Origin: Flavobacteriales bacterium
GTDB lineage: Bacteria > Bacteroidota > Bacteroidia > Flavobacteriales > Schleiferiaceae
Direction: 5' to 3'
Assembly (NCBI GenBank): GCA_017795025.1
Contig: CP051243.1
Coordinates: 2,628,897-2,692,896, forward strand
DNA length: 64,000 nucleotides
The translations under genes were made by a program, and so were the position numbers. Positions 33,627 to 41,176 of the stretch are shown one piece after another (positions within the stretch are counted from its first letter, which is position 1; each line of letters opens with the position of its first letter). Below the pieces are notes generated by a model, which ran no database searches, had not been told where the DNA came from, and worked only from the letters and a program-made list of their open reading frames with translations.

Positions 33627-34646
33627 ATGAAAGAACGCATCGAATCCGTCTTAAAACAAGTGGAGGATTTTGGGTCAAAAACCGCTTCGGAAATAGAGTC
33701 CTTTCGAATAGAAATGCTTGGAAAGAAAGGGCAAATCACCGCTTTGTTTAACGAATTTAGATCCTTGCCTGGAGAGCAAAAGCGGGATTTTGGAAAACCC
33801 TTAAATGAGTTAAAGAAAAAGGCTTCGGAGAAGGTTTTAGCTTTAAAGGAAGCCGCCGAACAAAACCTCGACCATAGTAGCGGCCTCGATTTAAGTCGTC
33901 CTGCGAATTTTAAATCCCTAGGTTCTCGTCATCCGGTAAACCTGGTGAAAAACGAAATTGTATCCATTTTTCGACGTATCGGTTTTAATGTATCAGCAGG
34001 TCCTGAAGTGGAGGATGACTGGCATAACTTCACCGCCTTGAATTTTCCTGAGGAGCACCCTGCACGCGATATGCAAGACACCTTTTTTGTGGCTAGAGAC
34101 CCAGATTGGGCTCTAAGGACGCATACCTCCAGTGTTCAGGTACGGGTAATGGAAAACAACGAGCCTCCTATTCGCACTATTTCACCTGGCAGGGTTTTCC
34201 GAAATGAAGCAATATCAGCGAGATCCCACTGTTTCTTCCACCAGGTTGAAGGCCTTTATATTGATAAGAAGGTAAGCTTTGCGGACTTAAAGCAAACCTT
34301 GTTATTCTTTGCACAGGAGTTTTTTGGTCCGGATACCAAAATACGATTACGCCCATCTTATTTTCCGTTTACCGAGCCCAGCGCTGAAATGGATGTATAC
34401 TGGGGTCTTGAAAATGAACGGGATTATCGAATGACCAAAGGAACCGGCTGGCTTGAGGTTTTGGGCTGTGGCATGGTAGACCCTAACGTGCTAAAGAATA
34501 ATGGAATAGATCCTGAGGTTTATTCAGGATATGCCTTCGGTATAGGCGTGGAGCGAATTGCCCTGCACCGTTATCAAATTCCAGATATTCGAATGTTATT
34601 CGAAAACGATTTACGCTTCTTAGAGCAATTTAAAGCAGCTTATTAA
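33627..34646 (+). CDS. pheS: Phenylalanyl-tRNA synthetase alpha subunit
   Basis: Catalytic subunit of the (alpha beta)2 class II synthetase. The 339 residues have an N-terminal coiled coil (about 1-85), the motif 2 region RTISPGRVFRNEAI, FHQVEGLYID, and the motif 3 region GYAFGIGVERIALHRY. The family's PSYFPFTEPSAEM block is present. The partner pheT is not in the window, so the subunits are encoded apart. Its end overlaps the convergent pterin dehydratase gene by 17 bp. Confidence 0.96.
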   Translation: MKERIESVLKQVEDFGSKTASEIESFRIEMLGKKGQITALFNEFRSLPGEQKRDFGKPLNELKKKASEKVLALKEAAEQNLDHSSGLDLSRPANFKSLGSRHPVNLVKNEIVSIFRRIGFNVSAGPEVEDDWHNFTALNFPEEHPARDMQDTFFVARDPDWALRTHTSSVQVRVMENNEPPIRTISPGRVFRNEAISARSHCFFHQVEGLYIDKKVSFADLKQTLLFFAQEFFGPDTKIRLRPSYFPFTEPSAEMDVYWGLENERDYRMTKGTGWLEVLGCGMVDPNVLKNNGIDPEVYSGYAFGIGVERIALHRYQIPDIRMLFENDLRFLEQFKAAY

Positions 34647-34881
34647 TCGCCTCTGCGAGTCCTAAATCTTTTTTTGTGATGGTGTTTCCTGCATCATGGG
34701 TGCTGAGCCTTAATTTAAGGCGGTTATAGCGCAGTTCGATGTCGGGGTGATGATGATGTTCCTCGGCAAGCAAAGCCACCTCTTGGAGGAACTCAAAAGC
34801 AGAACGGAAGTCTCCAAAAAGAAACTCCCGTTCTATAGTGTTATGGTTTTCTATCCAGCCCTTAGGACTCAATACTCTCAA
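34630..34881 (-). CDS. Pterin-4a-carbinolamine dehydratase
   Basis: Dehydrates 4a-hydroxytetrahydropterin, recycling the cofactor of aromatic amino acid hydroxylases. The 83 residues keep the family core: FEFLQEVALLAEEHHHHPDI, read as AEEHHHHPD with the catalytic His pair, YNRLKLRLSTHD and the terminal AGNTITKKDLGLA. The TTG at 34881 lies inside the last codons of pyk, giving a 20-bp overlap; a second in-frame TTG at 34872 is also possible. It is the last gene of the acpP-to-pyk operon and also overlaps the end of pheS. Confidence 0.85.
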   Translation of the reverse strand: MRVLSPKGWIENHNTIEREFLFGDFRSAFEFLQEVALLAEEHHHHPDIELRYNRLKLRLSTHDAGNTITKKDLGLAEAINKLL

Positions 34882-36289
34882 TTTTGAGCATATTGGTCAT
34901 ACCCTGCGCATGGATCGGCATACTCGCAATTTTTACTACCAAGTCACCCTCACTTACCAACTTAGAGTCTACCACCATTTGTTTGATATCCTCAAAAGTC
35001 TCATCGGTACTTACCATCTTATTGTAGTAAAAACCACGCACTCCCCACAAGAGACTCATGGTGTTCAGAATATTGCGGTTTGAAGTAAACATTAAGATAG
35101 AAGTCTTGGGACGGTGAGCGGAAATTTTAAAAGCGGTATAGCCACTAAAGGTCATGGTTAAAATAGCCGCAGCCCCAACCTGATCGGCAATCTTACTGGC
35201 ATTGTAGCAGATGGAATCGGTGATAAAGCGCTTATTGCGATATCTAGGGGGGTTTTCTTCTCGAACACCTACTTGTCCGCTTTCCTCAACATGAGCAATA
35301 ATTTTACTCATGGCCTTAATAACCTCTACCGGGTTTTTACCCACGGAGGTTTCCCCACTAAGCATTACCGCGTCGGCCCCATCAAGAACGGAATTAGCCA
35401 CATCATTAACCTCTGCCCGGGTTGGAGTCAGGTTCTCAATCATGGTTTCCATCATCTGCGTGGCAATTACCACCGGTTTTGCCATTAAGTGACACTTATT
35501 GACAATCATTTTTTGGATTAAGGGAACCCCTTGCATGGGCACTTCCACCCCTAAATCACCTCTTGCTACCATAATACCGTCGGAAGCTTCAATGATTTCG
35601 TCAATCTCAACAACCGCCTCAGGCTTTTCAATTTTCGAAATAATGTGACAGGGAGCGTCGTTTTTTTGAAGGATATCACGCAGCTGATAAACGTCGTTAG
35701 GATTACGTACAAAGGAGAGGGCCACCCATTCGGCGCGGCATTCCATGGCCACTTCCAAATCGGATAGGTCCTTTTCCGTTAAACAGGGCAAAGAAATTCG
35801 CGTATTAGGCAGGTTTACCCCCTTTCGAGATTTCAAAGGGCCACCCTGAATCACCTTCGCCTCAACCTCATCTGTTCCGTTGGTTTTAACGGCCTCTAGA
35901 ATGATTTTACCATCATCTATTAAAATGCGATCACCCATTTTAACATCCGCAGCAAAGCGCTGGTAGGTCATAAAAACCTGTTTGGCACTACCCTCTACAT
36001 CTTTATTCGTGAAGCTTAGGATATCTCCCTTTTTTAGAACCGCTCCTTCTTCTACTGTTCCAACGCGAAGCTTTGGCCCTTGTAGGTCTGCCAGTACGGC
36101 AATATTGGTGTCTAGCTCCTCATTAAGTTTTCGAACCTTAGCGACAATTTCACGCGCAGCATCATGCGAGCTGTGGGAAAAGTTAATTCGAAAAACATTC
36201 ACACCTGCGTGAACCATGCTTTTCATTACATCGTAATCGTCGGAAGCAGGTCCTAAAGTGGCTACGATTTTTGCTTTGTTATAGGCCAT
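34862..36289 (-). CDS. pyk: Pyruvate kinase
   Basis: Last step of glycolysis: phosphoenolpyruvate plus ADP to pyruvate plus ATP. The 475 residues start with KIVATLGPASDDYDVM and FRINFSHSSHD. The active-site block IISKIEKPEAVVEIDEIIE holds the signature Lys, followed by MVARGDLGVEV and MLSGETSVGKNPVE. The C-terminal effector domain is present. It overlaps the preceding IPExxxVDY gene by 11 bp. Confidence 0.97.
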   Translation of the reverse strand: MAYNKAKIVATLGPASDDYDVMKSMVHAGVNVFRINFSHSSHDAAREIVAKVRKLNEELDTNIAVLADLQGPKLRVGTVEEGAVLKKGDILSFTNKDVEGSAKQVFMTYQRFAADVKMGDRILIDDGKIILEAVKTNGTDEVEAKVIQGGPLKSRKGVNLPNTRISLPCLTEKDLSDLEVAMECRAEWVALSFVRNPNDVYQLRDILQKNDAPCHIISKIEKPEAVVEIDEIIEASDGIMVARGDLGVEVPMQGVPLIQKMIVNKCHLMAKPVVIATQMMETMIENLTPTRAEVNDVANSVLDGADAVMLSGETSVGKNPVEVIKAMSKIIAHVEESGQVGVREENPPRYRNKRFITDSICYNASKIADQVGAAAILTMTFSGYTAFKISAHRPKTSILMFTSNRNILNTMSLLWGVRGFYYNKMVSTDETFEDIKQMVVDSKLVSEGDLVVKIASMPIHAQGMTNMLKIESIES

Positions 36290-36776
36290 TAGTGTATTTT
36301 ATTAGTTTATTTATCTTATTCAAGTACTTAGTATCTAGGGCGTTTGCTAGATTAATTCTACTGCAAGAACGGAGTTTTTCCTCAAGACTAAGTGTAAAAT
36401 TTACATTTTCTTTATTTCCCTCAAACCAAAGAAAAAAATTGTAACCTTCCTTAAAGCTAAGCCAGTTTTTTTCACTCTCCGGAGCGATCTCAAACAGGGT
36501 TTGTTTAGGGCCCGCTTCTTCACTGCGATAGGAGCGGTTTTCCAAGAGCTTAACCTCAAGGTTCTCACGGGAGTCCTTAAAACCGAAGAGGCGATAAAAG
36601 AAGCGGATGTCTTTGTAGTCTTGATAAAGATCTTCCCGCAGACGCTCAAATCGCAATTCGGGAATTTCGAGGTTGAGATGATAGCAAAGCTCCAGTGCGC
36701 CGCTATTGCTTCTTAAACCAAAGCCGGCCTCAATATTAGGAGATAAATCTTCAAGGTCGAGTTTGAACTTCGCCAT
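36279..36776 (-). CDS. IPExxxVDY family protein
   Basis: A 165-residue protein of the small Bacteroidota family that sits between rnc and pyk. The family's name motif is degenerate here (IAPESEKNW in place of IPExxxVDY). The ATG at 36776 (MAKFKLDLEDL) matches the usual family start; the longer frame would lie wholly inside rnc. It overlaps rnc by 26 bp and pyk by 11 bp. No biochemical function is known. Its position suggests co-expression with RNase III and pyruvate kinase. Confidence 0.75.
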   Translation of the reverse strand: MAKFKLDLEDLSPNIEAGFGLRSNSGALELCYHLNLEIPELRFERLREDLYQDYKDIRFFYRLFGFKDSRENLEVKLLENRSYRSEEAGPKQTLFEIAPESEKNWLSFKEGYNFFLWFEGNKENVNFTLSLEEKLRSCSRINLANALDTKYLNKINKLIKYTNGL

Positions 36777-37500
36777 GCCCCAAATGTAAGCCTTCAAATG
36801 CTGCTTTAGCGGCAACCTCCTCTGCTTTCTTTTTGGTTGGACCACTTCCTTCTCCAAGAGCCTGTTTGCCAATAAGGCAAGCAACATGATAGAGCGGATC
36901 GTGGCTTTTTCCTTCCGTGCGAATTAATTCAAACTGAACACTTTGCTTTTCTTTCTGACCCCATTCTAAAACCGCACTTTTATAGGAAGTGTAACGCTCG
37001 GCAAGCTTATCGAAATCAATTTTCCGTAATATTTTCTTTTCTAAAAAGCGCTGGCAGGCCTGGTAATCATAATCGAGATAAAGGGCTCCAATTAGGGCTT
37101 CAAAGGCGTCGCCATTAAGCGATTTTGCTCGGGTTCCCCTACTGGCATTATAGTTTAAGAGACGCTTAAGCTCGAAGGATTCCCCGAGTTCATTGAGGTG
37201 TTTACGACTCACCAGTTTACTGCGAAGGCTCGTGAGTTCACCCTCTTCTTTATGAGGATAGATCCTGTACAGATAATCGGTAATCACCGCTCCTAAAATA
37301 GCATCGCCAAGAAACTCCAGGCGCTCATTACTTTCTTTAAGGCCATGTGCGTTCTCAACCGCAGTAGAGCTGTGGGTAAAGGCCAATTTATAGAGCTGGA
37401 CTTTTTTAGGAGGGTATCCGGTTATTTGTTGAATCTGAAACAAAAAATTCCCGCTCTTTTCAGGGCGGGAATTCCATTTTTTAAAGAAAGAAAACATCAA
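36751..37500 (-). CDS. rnc: Ribonuclease III
   Basis: Double-strand-specific endoribonuclease for rRNA and mRNA processing. The 249 residues have an N-terminal extension, the RNase III signature NERLEFLGDAIL (about 79-90), the downstream acidic pair in GDAFEALIGALYLD, and a C-terminal dsRNA-binding domain ending KKKAEEVAAKAAFEGL. Order acpP-fabF-rnc is widespread in bacteria. It is separated from fabF by 14 bp. Confidence 0.95.
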   Translation of the reverse strand: MMFSFFKKWNSRPEKSGNFLFQIQQITGYPPKKVQLYKLAFTHSSTAVENAHGLKESNERLEFLGDAILGAVITDYLYRIYPHKEEGELTSLRSKLVSRKHLNELGESFELKRLLNYNASRGTRAKSLNGDAFEALIGALYLDYDYQACQRFLEKKILRKIDFDKLAERYTSYKSAVLEWGQKEKQSVQFELIRTEGKSHDPLYHVACLIGKQALGEGSGPTKKKAEEVAAKAAFEGLHLGHGEVQTRP

Positions 37501-37514
37501 GCGACAGACGTTTA

Positions 37515-38765
37515 TTAACTCAACTTGCGAAATAAAACGGAGGCATTATGTCCGCCGAATCCGAAAGTATTACTAATAGCCGCGCGCACTTCACGCTTTT
37601 GGGCTTGATGGAATGTTAAATTCAAATTAGGATCAATGTTGGGATCATCCGTAAAGTGGTTGATGGTCGGAGGAATAATATTATTCTGAATGGCTAAAAT
37701 TGAGGCAATAGCTTCAACCGCTCCGGCAGCACCTAAGAGGTGGCCAGTCATTGATTTTGTTGAGCTAATATTCAATTTATAGGCATCTTCTCCGAAAACC
37801 TCTTTAATGGCTTTTAGTTCCGCTACATCACCTAATGGGGTAGAAGTTCCGTGAACATTGATATAATCAATTTCCGAAGGCTTCATACCGGCCTCATCCA
37901 GAACCTGCTTCATTACTCCCATGGCCCCAAGTCCTTCGGGGTGAGGAGCCGTGATATGGTGTGCATCAGCACTGATACCACTACCGCAGATTTCGGCATA
38001 TATTTTTGCGCCTCTGGCTTTGGCGTGTTCATATTCTTCCAAAACAACGCATCCGGCACCTTCACCTAGTACAAAACCATCGCGGTCTTTGTCAAAAGGT
38101 CGGCTGGCCGTTTCGGGAGAATCATTGCGAGTACTTAGTGCGTGCATGGCATTAAAGCCACCCATGCCTGCCTCATTCACAGCTGCTTCACTACCTCCCG
38201 CTAAACAAACATCTATCTTGCCTAAGCGGATATAGTTGAATGCATCAATAAGCGAGTTGGTGGAAGAAGCACAGGCTGAAACAGTGGAATAGTTAGGACC
38301 GCGGAAACCGTATTTAATACTAATGTGACCGGGTGCTAAATCGGCAATCATTTTTGGAATAAAGAAAGGATTGAAACGAGGTGTTCCATCTCCCTTCGCA
38401 AAATTCATGCACTCCTCCAAAAAAGTATCTAAACCCCCAATTCCTGAACCCCAAAGAACCCCAACGCGGTCAGGATTTAATCCTAAACTTTCAATTCCGC
38501 TGTCTGCTACCGCTTGGTCTGCCGTTACTAAGGCATACTGAGTAAACCGGTCCATTCGGCGGGCTTCCTTGCGGTCAATAAAGTCATTGACATTAAAGTC
38601 CTTAAGCTCGCAAGCAAACTGGGTCTTAAACTTTTCGGGGTCAAAACGGGTGATTCGGGCCGCACCGCTCTTCCCTGCTAGCAAACTTTGCCAGTAGGTT
38701 TCGATGTCGTTACCGATAGGAGTTAAAGCTCCTAATCCTGTTACTACAACCCTCTTCAGTTCCAT
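37515..38765 (-). CDS. fabF: 3-oxoacyl-[ACP] synthase II
   Basis: Elongating condensing enzyme of type II fatty acid synthesis. The 416 residues have the catalytic Cys in STVSACASSTNSL (about 163), the two His in NVHGTSTPLGD (about 305) and STKSMTGHLLGAAG (about 341), and the C-terminal NTFGFGGHNASVLF. The full C-H-H triad is intact. It follows acpP by 10 bp, forming the classic acpP-fabF pair. Confidence 0.97.
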   Translation of the reverse strand: MELKRVVVTGLGALTPIGNDIETYWQSLLAGKSGAARITRFDPEKFKTQFACELKDFNVNDFIDRKEARRMDRFTQYALVTADQAVADSGIESLGLNPDRVGVLWGSGIGGLDTFLEECMNFAKGDGTPRFNPFFIPKMIADLAPGHISIKYGFRGPNYSTVSACASSTNSLIDAFNYIRLGKIDVCLAGGSEAAVNEAGMGGFNAMHALSTRNDSPETASRPFDKDRDGFVLGEGAGCVVLEEYEHAKARGAKIYAEICGSGISADAHHITAPHPEGLGAMGVMKQVLDEAGMKPSEIDYINVHGTSTPLGDVAELKAIKEVFGEDAYKLNISSTKSMTGHLLGAAGAVEAIASILAIQNNIIPPTINHFTDDPNIDPNLNLTFHQAQKREVRAAISNTFGFGGHNASVLFRKLS

Positions 38766-38775
38766 GGAGATGAAC

Positions 38776-39012
38776 TTATTTTTTGGCCTCTTCGATGTAG
38801 GCTACAGCTTGGCCAACAGTGGTAATGTTTTCTGCTTGGTCATCAGGAATTTGAATGTCAAATTCTTTTTCAAATTCCATAATTAGCTCTACGGTATCTA
38901 GAGAGTCTGCCCCTAGATCATTAGTAAAGCTAGCTTCGTTGGTTACTTCGTTTTCGTCTACTCCTAGCTTATCTACGATGATAGCCTTTACTTTAGAAGC
39001 GATTTCTGACAT
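38776..39012 (-). CDS. acpP: Acyl carrier protein
   Basis: Carrier of acyl chains on a phosphopantetheine arm. The 78 residues from the ATG at 39012 ([17 protein letters not shown]) have the attachment Ser in [11 protein letters not shown] and an acidic helix [17 protein letters not shown]. An in-frame extension upstream has no homology to ACPs, so it was dropped. It is first gene of the acpP-fabF-rnc-IPExxxVDY-pyk-dehydratase operon. No exact promoter consensus was found; TTTCTTTG stands upstream on the minus strand. Confidence 0.97.
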   Translation of the reverse strand: MSEIASKVKAIIVDKLGVDENEVTNEASFTNDLGADSLDTVELIMEFEKEFDIQIPDDQAENITTVGQAVAYIEEAKK

Positions 39013-39073
39013 GATAATTTGTTTAAAATTATAAGCTGCAAAGAAAGGAAATAAATCAAAATGCACACGCTTA

Positions 39074-39106
39074 TTTGACTTTCGTTTATTTGCTTTTGTA
39101 TTTTCG
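39074..39106 (+). promoter_or_regulatory. Probable purN promoter
   Basis: TTTG at 39074-39077, a 21-bp spacer and TATTTTCG at 39099-39106, the same -7 octamer as before pgk. The ATG is at 39124. Confidence 0.5.
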
Positions 39107-39123
39107 TCCTGTAGACTTTTGCC

Positions 39124-39690
39124 ATGAAAAAAATAGTAATCCTGGCCTCCGGATCAGGAACTAACGCCGAAAACATCGTGCGTTATTTCGAGGAAAGCGA
39201 TTTGGCACGTGTGGTTGCCATCGTTACCAACAACCCGAAAGCAGGGGTTTTAGATAGAGCTCGAAAGCTAGGAGTACAAGCCACAGTCCTTAGTAATAAT
39301 GAAATAGAGGATGGTACTCTTCAAGCAAAATTAGAGGCCCTTCGCTGCGATTTAGTGGTTCTTGCTGGTTTTTTACGCAAGGTGCCCGAGGCTTTAATCA
39401 AAGCTTTTGATCAACGAATAATTAATATTCACCCAGCTCTCTTACCCGATTATGGGGGTCCAGGTATGTACGGCAAGCACGTTCATCAAGCGGTGGTTGA
39501 GAATGAAGATGAGGTTTCGGGTATAACTATTCACTACGTAAACGAGGATTATGACGAAGGAGAAATAATTTTCCAAGAGGAGGTTGAAGTGGATTTCGAA
39601 GACACTTGGGAAGATGTTGAATACAAGGTTCGCGAGTTGGAGCTCCGTCATTACCCCTCGGTAATTGAATACCTGCTTCCCAATTTATAG
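39124..39690 (+). CDS. purN: Phosphoribosylglycinamide formyltransferase
   Basis: Third step of purine synthesis: transfers a formyl group from 10-formyl-THF to GAR. The 188 residues show [13 protein letters not shown] (phosphate loop), the catalytic Asn-His in [18 protein letters not shown], and the Asp in [15 protein letters not shown]. The length is usual. The stop TAG abuts the ATG of rnhA, so the two are translated from one mRNA. Confidence 0.95.
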   Translation: MKKIVILASGSGTNAENIVRYFEESDLARVVAIVTNNPKAGVLDRARKLGVQATVLSNNEIEDGTLQAKLEALRCDLVVLAGFLRKVPEALIKAFDQRIINIHPALLPDYGGPGMYGKHVHQAVVENEDEVSGITIHYVNEDYDEGEIIFQEEVEVDFEDTWEDVEYKVRELELRHYPSVIEYLLPNL

Positions 39691-40149
39691 ATGCATATTT
39701 TCCTATACACCGACGGCGCGGCCAAGGGAAATCCAGGTCCGGGTGGCTACGGTATTGTATTAGAAGCAGGGCCACATCGCAAGGAAATGTCGCAGGGATT
39801 TCGAAGAACCACCAATAATCGGATGGAGCTTTTGGCGGTTATTGAAGGCCTTAGGGCTCTTAAGCACTATGGCTCACAGGTGACCGTTGTATCAGATTCC
39901 AAGTATGTTGTGGATGCCATCAATAAAGGATGGCTGCGCTCTTGGATTAAAAAAGATTTTAAGGGTAAAAAGAATGTTGACTTATGGCAACGGTTAATCC
40001 CTCTTTTACAAAAACACCAAGTGCAGTTTCAATGGGTGAAAGGTCATAATGAACATCCCCAAAACGAAAGGTGCGATCGATTAGCTGTGGCGGCAAGCGA
40101 AAGTCCAGAATTGCGAATCGACCAAGCTTACGAGGCTTCCGAGTCTTAA
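39691..40149 (+). CDS. rnhA: Ribonuclease HI
   Basis: Degrades the RNA strand of RNA-DNA hybrids (Okazaki primers, R-loops). The 152 residues keep the metal-binding DEDD set: Asp in [15 protein letters not shown], Glu in [14 protein letters not shown], Asp in [12 protein letters not shown] and Asp in [11 protein letters not shown], with the substrate-binding [12 protein letters not shown]. Starts directly after purN and ends in TTAA interlocked with the convergent peptidase gene. Confidence 0.95.
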   Translation: MHIFLYTDGAAKGNPGPGGYGIVLEAGPHRKEMSQGFRRTTNNRMELLAVIEGLRALKHYGSQVTVVSDSKYVVDAINKGWLRSWIKKDFKGKKNVDLWQRLIPLLQKHQVQFQWVKGHNEHPQNERCDRLAVAASESPELRIDQAYEASES

Positions 40150-41012
40150 AACAGGATATATTCCTGCGGGTCTACCGCATAGCCATTATACCACAGTTCA
40201 AAGTGGAGGTGCGGCCCTGAGCTTAACTCTCCCGAATTGCCAATTATCGCTAAAGGCTCACCAGAACTTACTTCTTCGCCCTGCGATTTTAAAAGAGCGG
40301 AATTGTGCTTGTACACCGAAATAAATTTTTCGGCATGCTGAATAATAATTACGTAGCCCGTTTCAGCCGTCCACTCAGCGAAAATCACTTTCCCATCTTG
40401 AGCACACTTAATCACTTCATTTTCCTTGGCCACGATATCAATTCCCAAATGGTCCTCTTCCGCGTTAAATGAATTTGTAACCAAACCCTTTATTGGGGTA
40501 AAGAAATTAAGACCTTCCAAACTTTGCTCCGTCGTGTTTTCAACGGGAACGTTAAAGCGCTCTTCCTCTTCCACAAGCTTTCTTAATGCAGAGTCCTCAT
40601 CACTCCTGCTAAGGTCTATCTGTGCTTGCTCAAGACTATCAATTACCAGGCTATCACTTACGTCCAATGGTGGCTTACCACTTATAATACCTTGCAGGTT
40701 TTGAAGGTAGCGGGTATTAAAGTGCAGTTGACTTTCGATACTATCCGTTACTTGAGCTAGTCTAATCGCATCCCGCTTCAACTTGGTGCTGGAGTATCCA
40801 GGAATATATTCCCTTAAAGGGGTAAAGGCAATTAAAAGTGTAGTGCCAGCAATTAAAAATATTCCGGTTAATCCCGAAACCACAAAGACATTGAGCCTAC
40901 TAAGTTTAAAACTCAGTTTTTCCTCAAAGGTGTCATCATTAAGAATTACCAGCCGATACTTATTACGGAGCTTGGTAAATAGCTTTTTGTTTTCCTTTTT
41001 TTCTGATGCCAT
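40146..41012 (-). CDS. M23 (LytM) family membrane-anchored peptidase
   Basis: Envelope protein of 288 residues with a short cytoplasmic N-terminus, one membrane helix (about 42-63), a coiled-coil stalk (about 80-150) and a C-terminal LytM domain (about 165-288). Metal-binding blocks are HLGIDIVA and HLHFELW, with [14 protein letters not shown] between, so it may be an active peptidoglycan endopeptidase. Such proteins are involved in septum or cell-shape control. I chose the ATG at 41012 over a TTG nine bases upstream. Confidence 0.88.
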   Translation of the reverse strand: MASEKKENKKLFTKLRNKYRLVILNDDTFEEKLSFKLSRLNVFVVSGLTGIFLIAGTTLLIAFTPLREYIPGYSSTKLKRDAIRLAQVTDSIESQLHFNTRYLQNLQGIISGKPPLDVSDSLVIDSLEQAQIDLSRSDEDSALRKLVEEEERFNVPVENTTEQSLEGLNFFTPIKGLVTNSFNAEEDHLGIDIVAKENEVIKCAQDGKVIFAEWTAETGYVIIIQHAEKFISVYKHNSALLKSQGEEVSSGEPLAIIGNSGELSSGPHLHFELWYNGYAVDPQEYILF

Positions 41013-41123
41013 GGATTGCAAATATCACAAAATCCCCAGGCATTAGATTGACGCCTGCGAAGATTAATCTTTTGGTAAAGGATTAAAACTGTTAGGATTT
41101 CGCGCTTAGTATTGAGATTACAA

Positions 41124-41131
41124 TATTTTTG
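41124..41131 (+). promoter_or_regulatory. Promoter -7 element of porW/sprE
   Basis: TATTTTTG fits TAnnTTTG, 45 bp before the TTG start at 41177. An in-frame TTG at 41129 lies inside the element, so translation must start downstream. Confidence 0.5.
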
Positions 41132-41176
41132 CGCTTTGTTTGTTATTTCACCCCAAACCGACATTACGCGCGCAAC

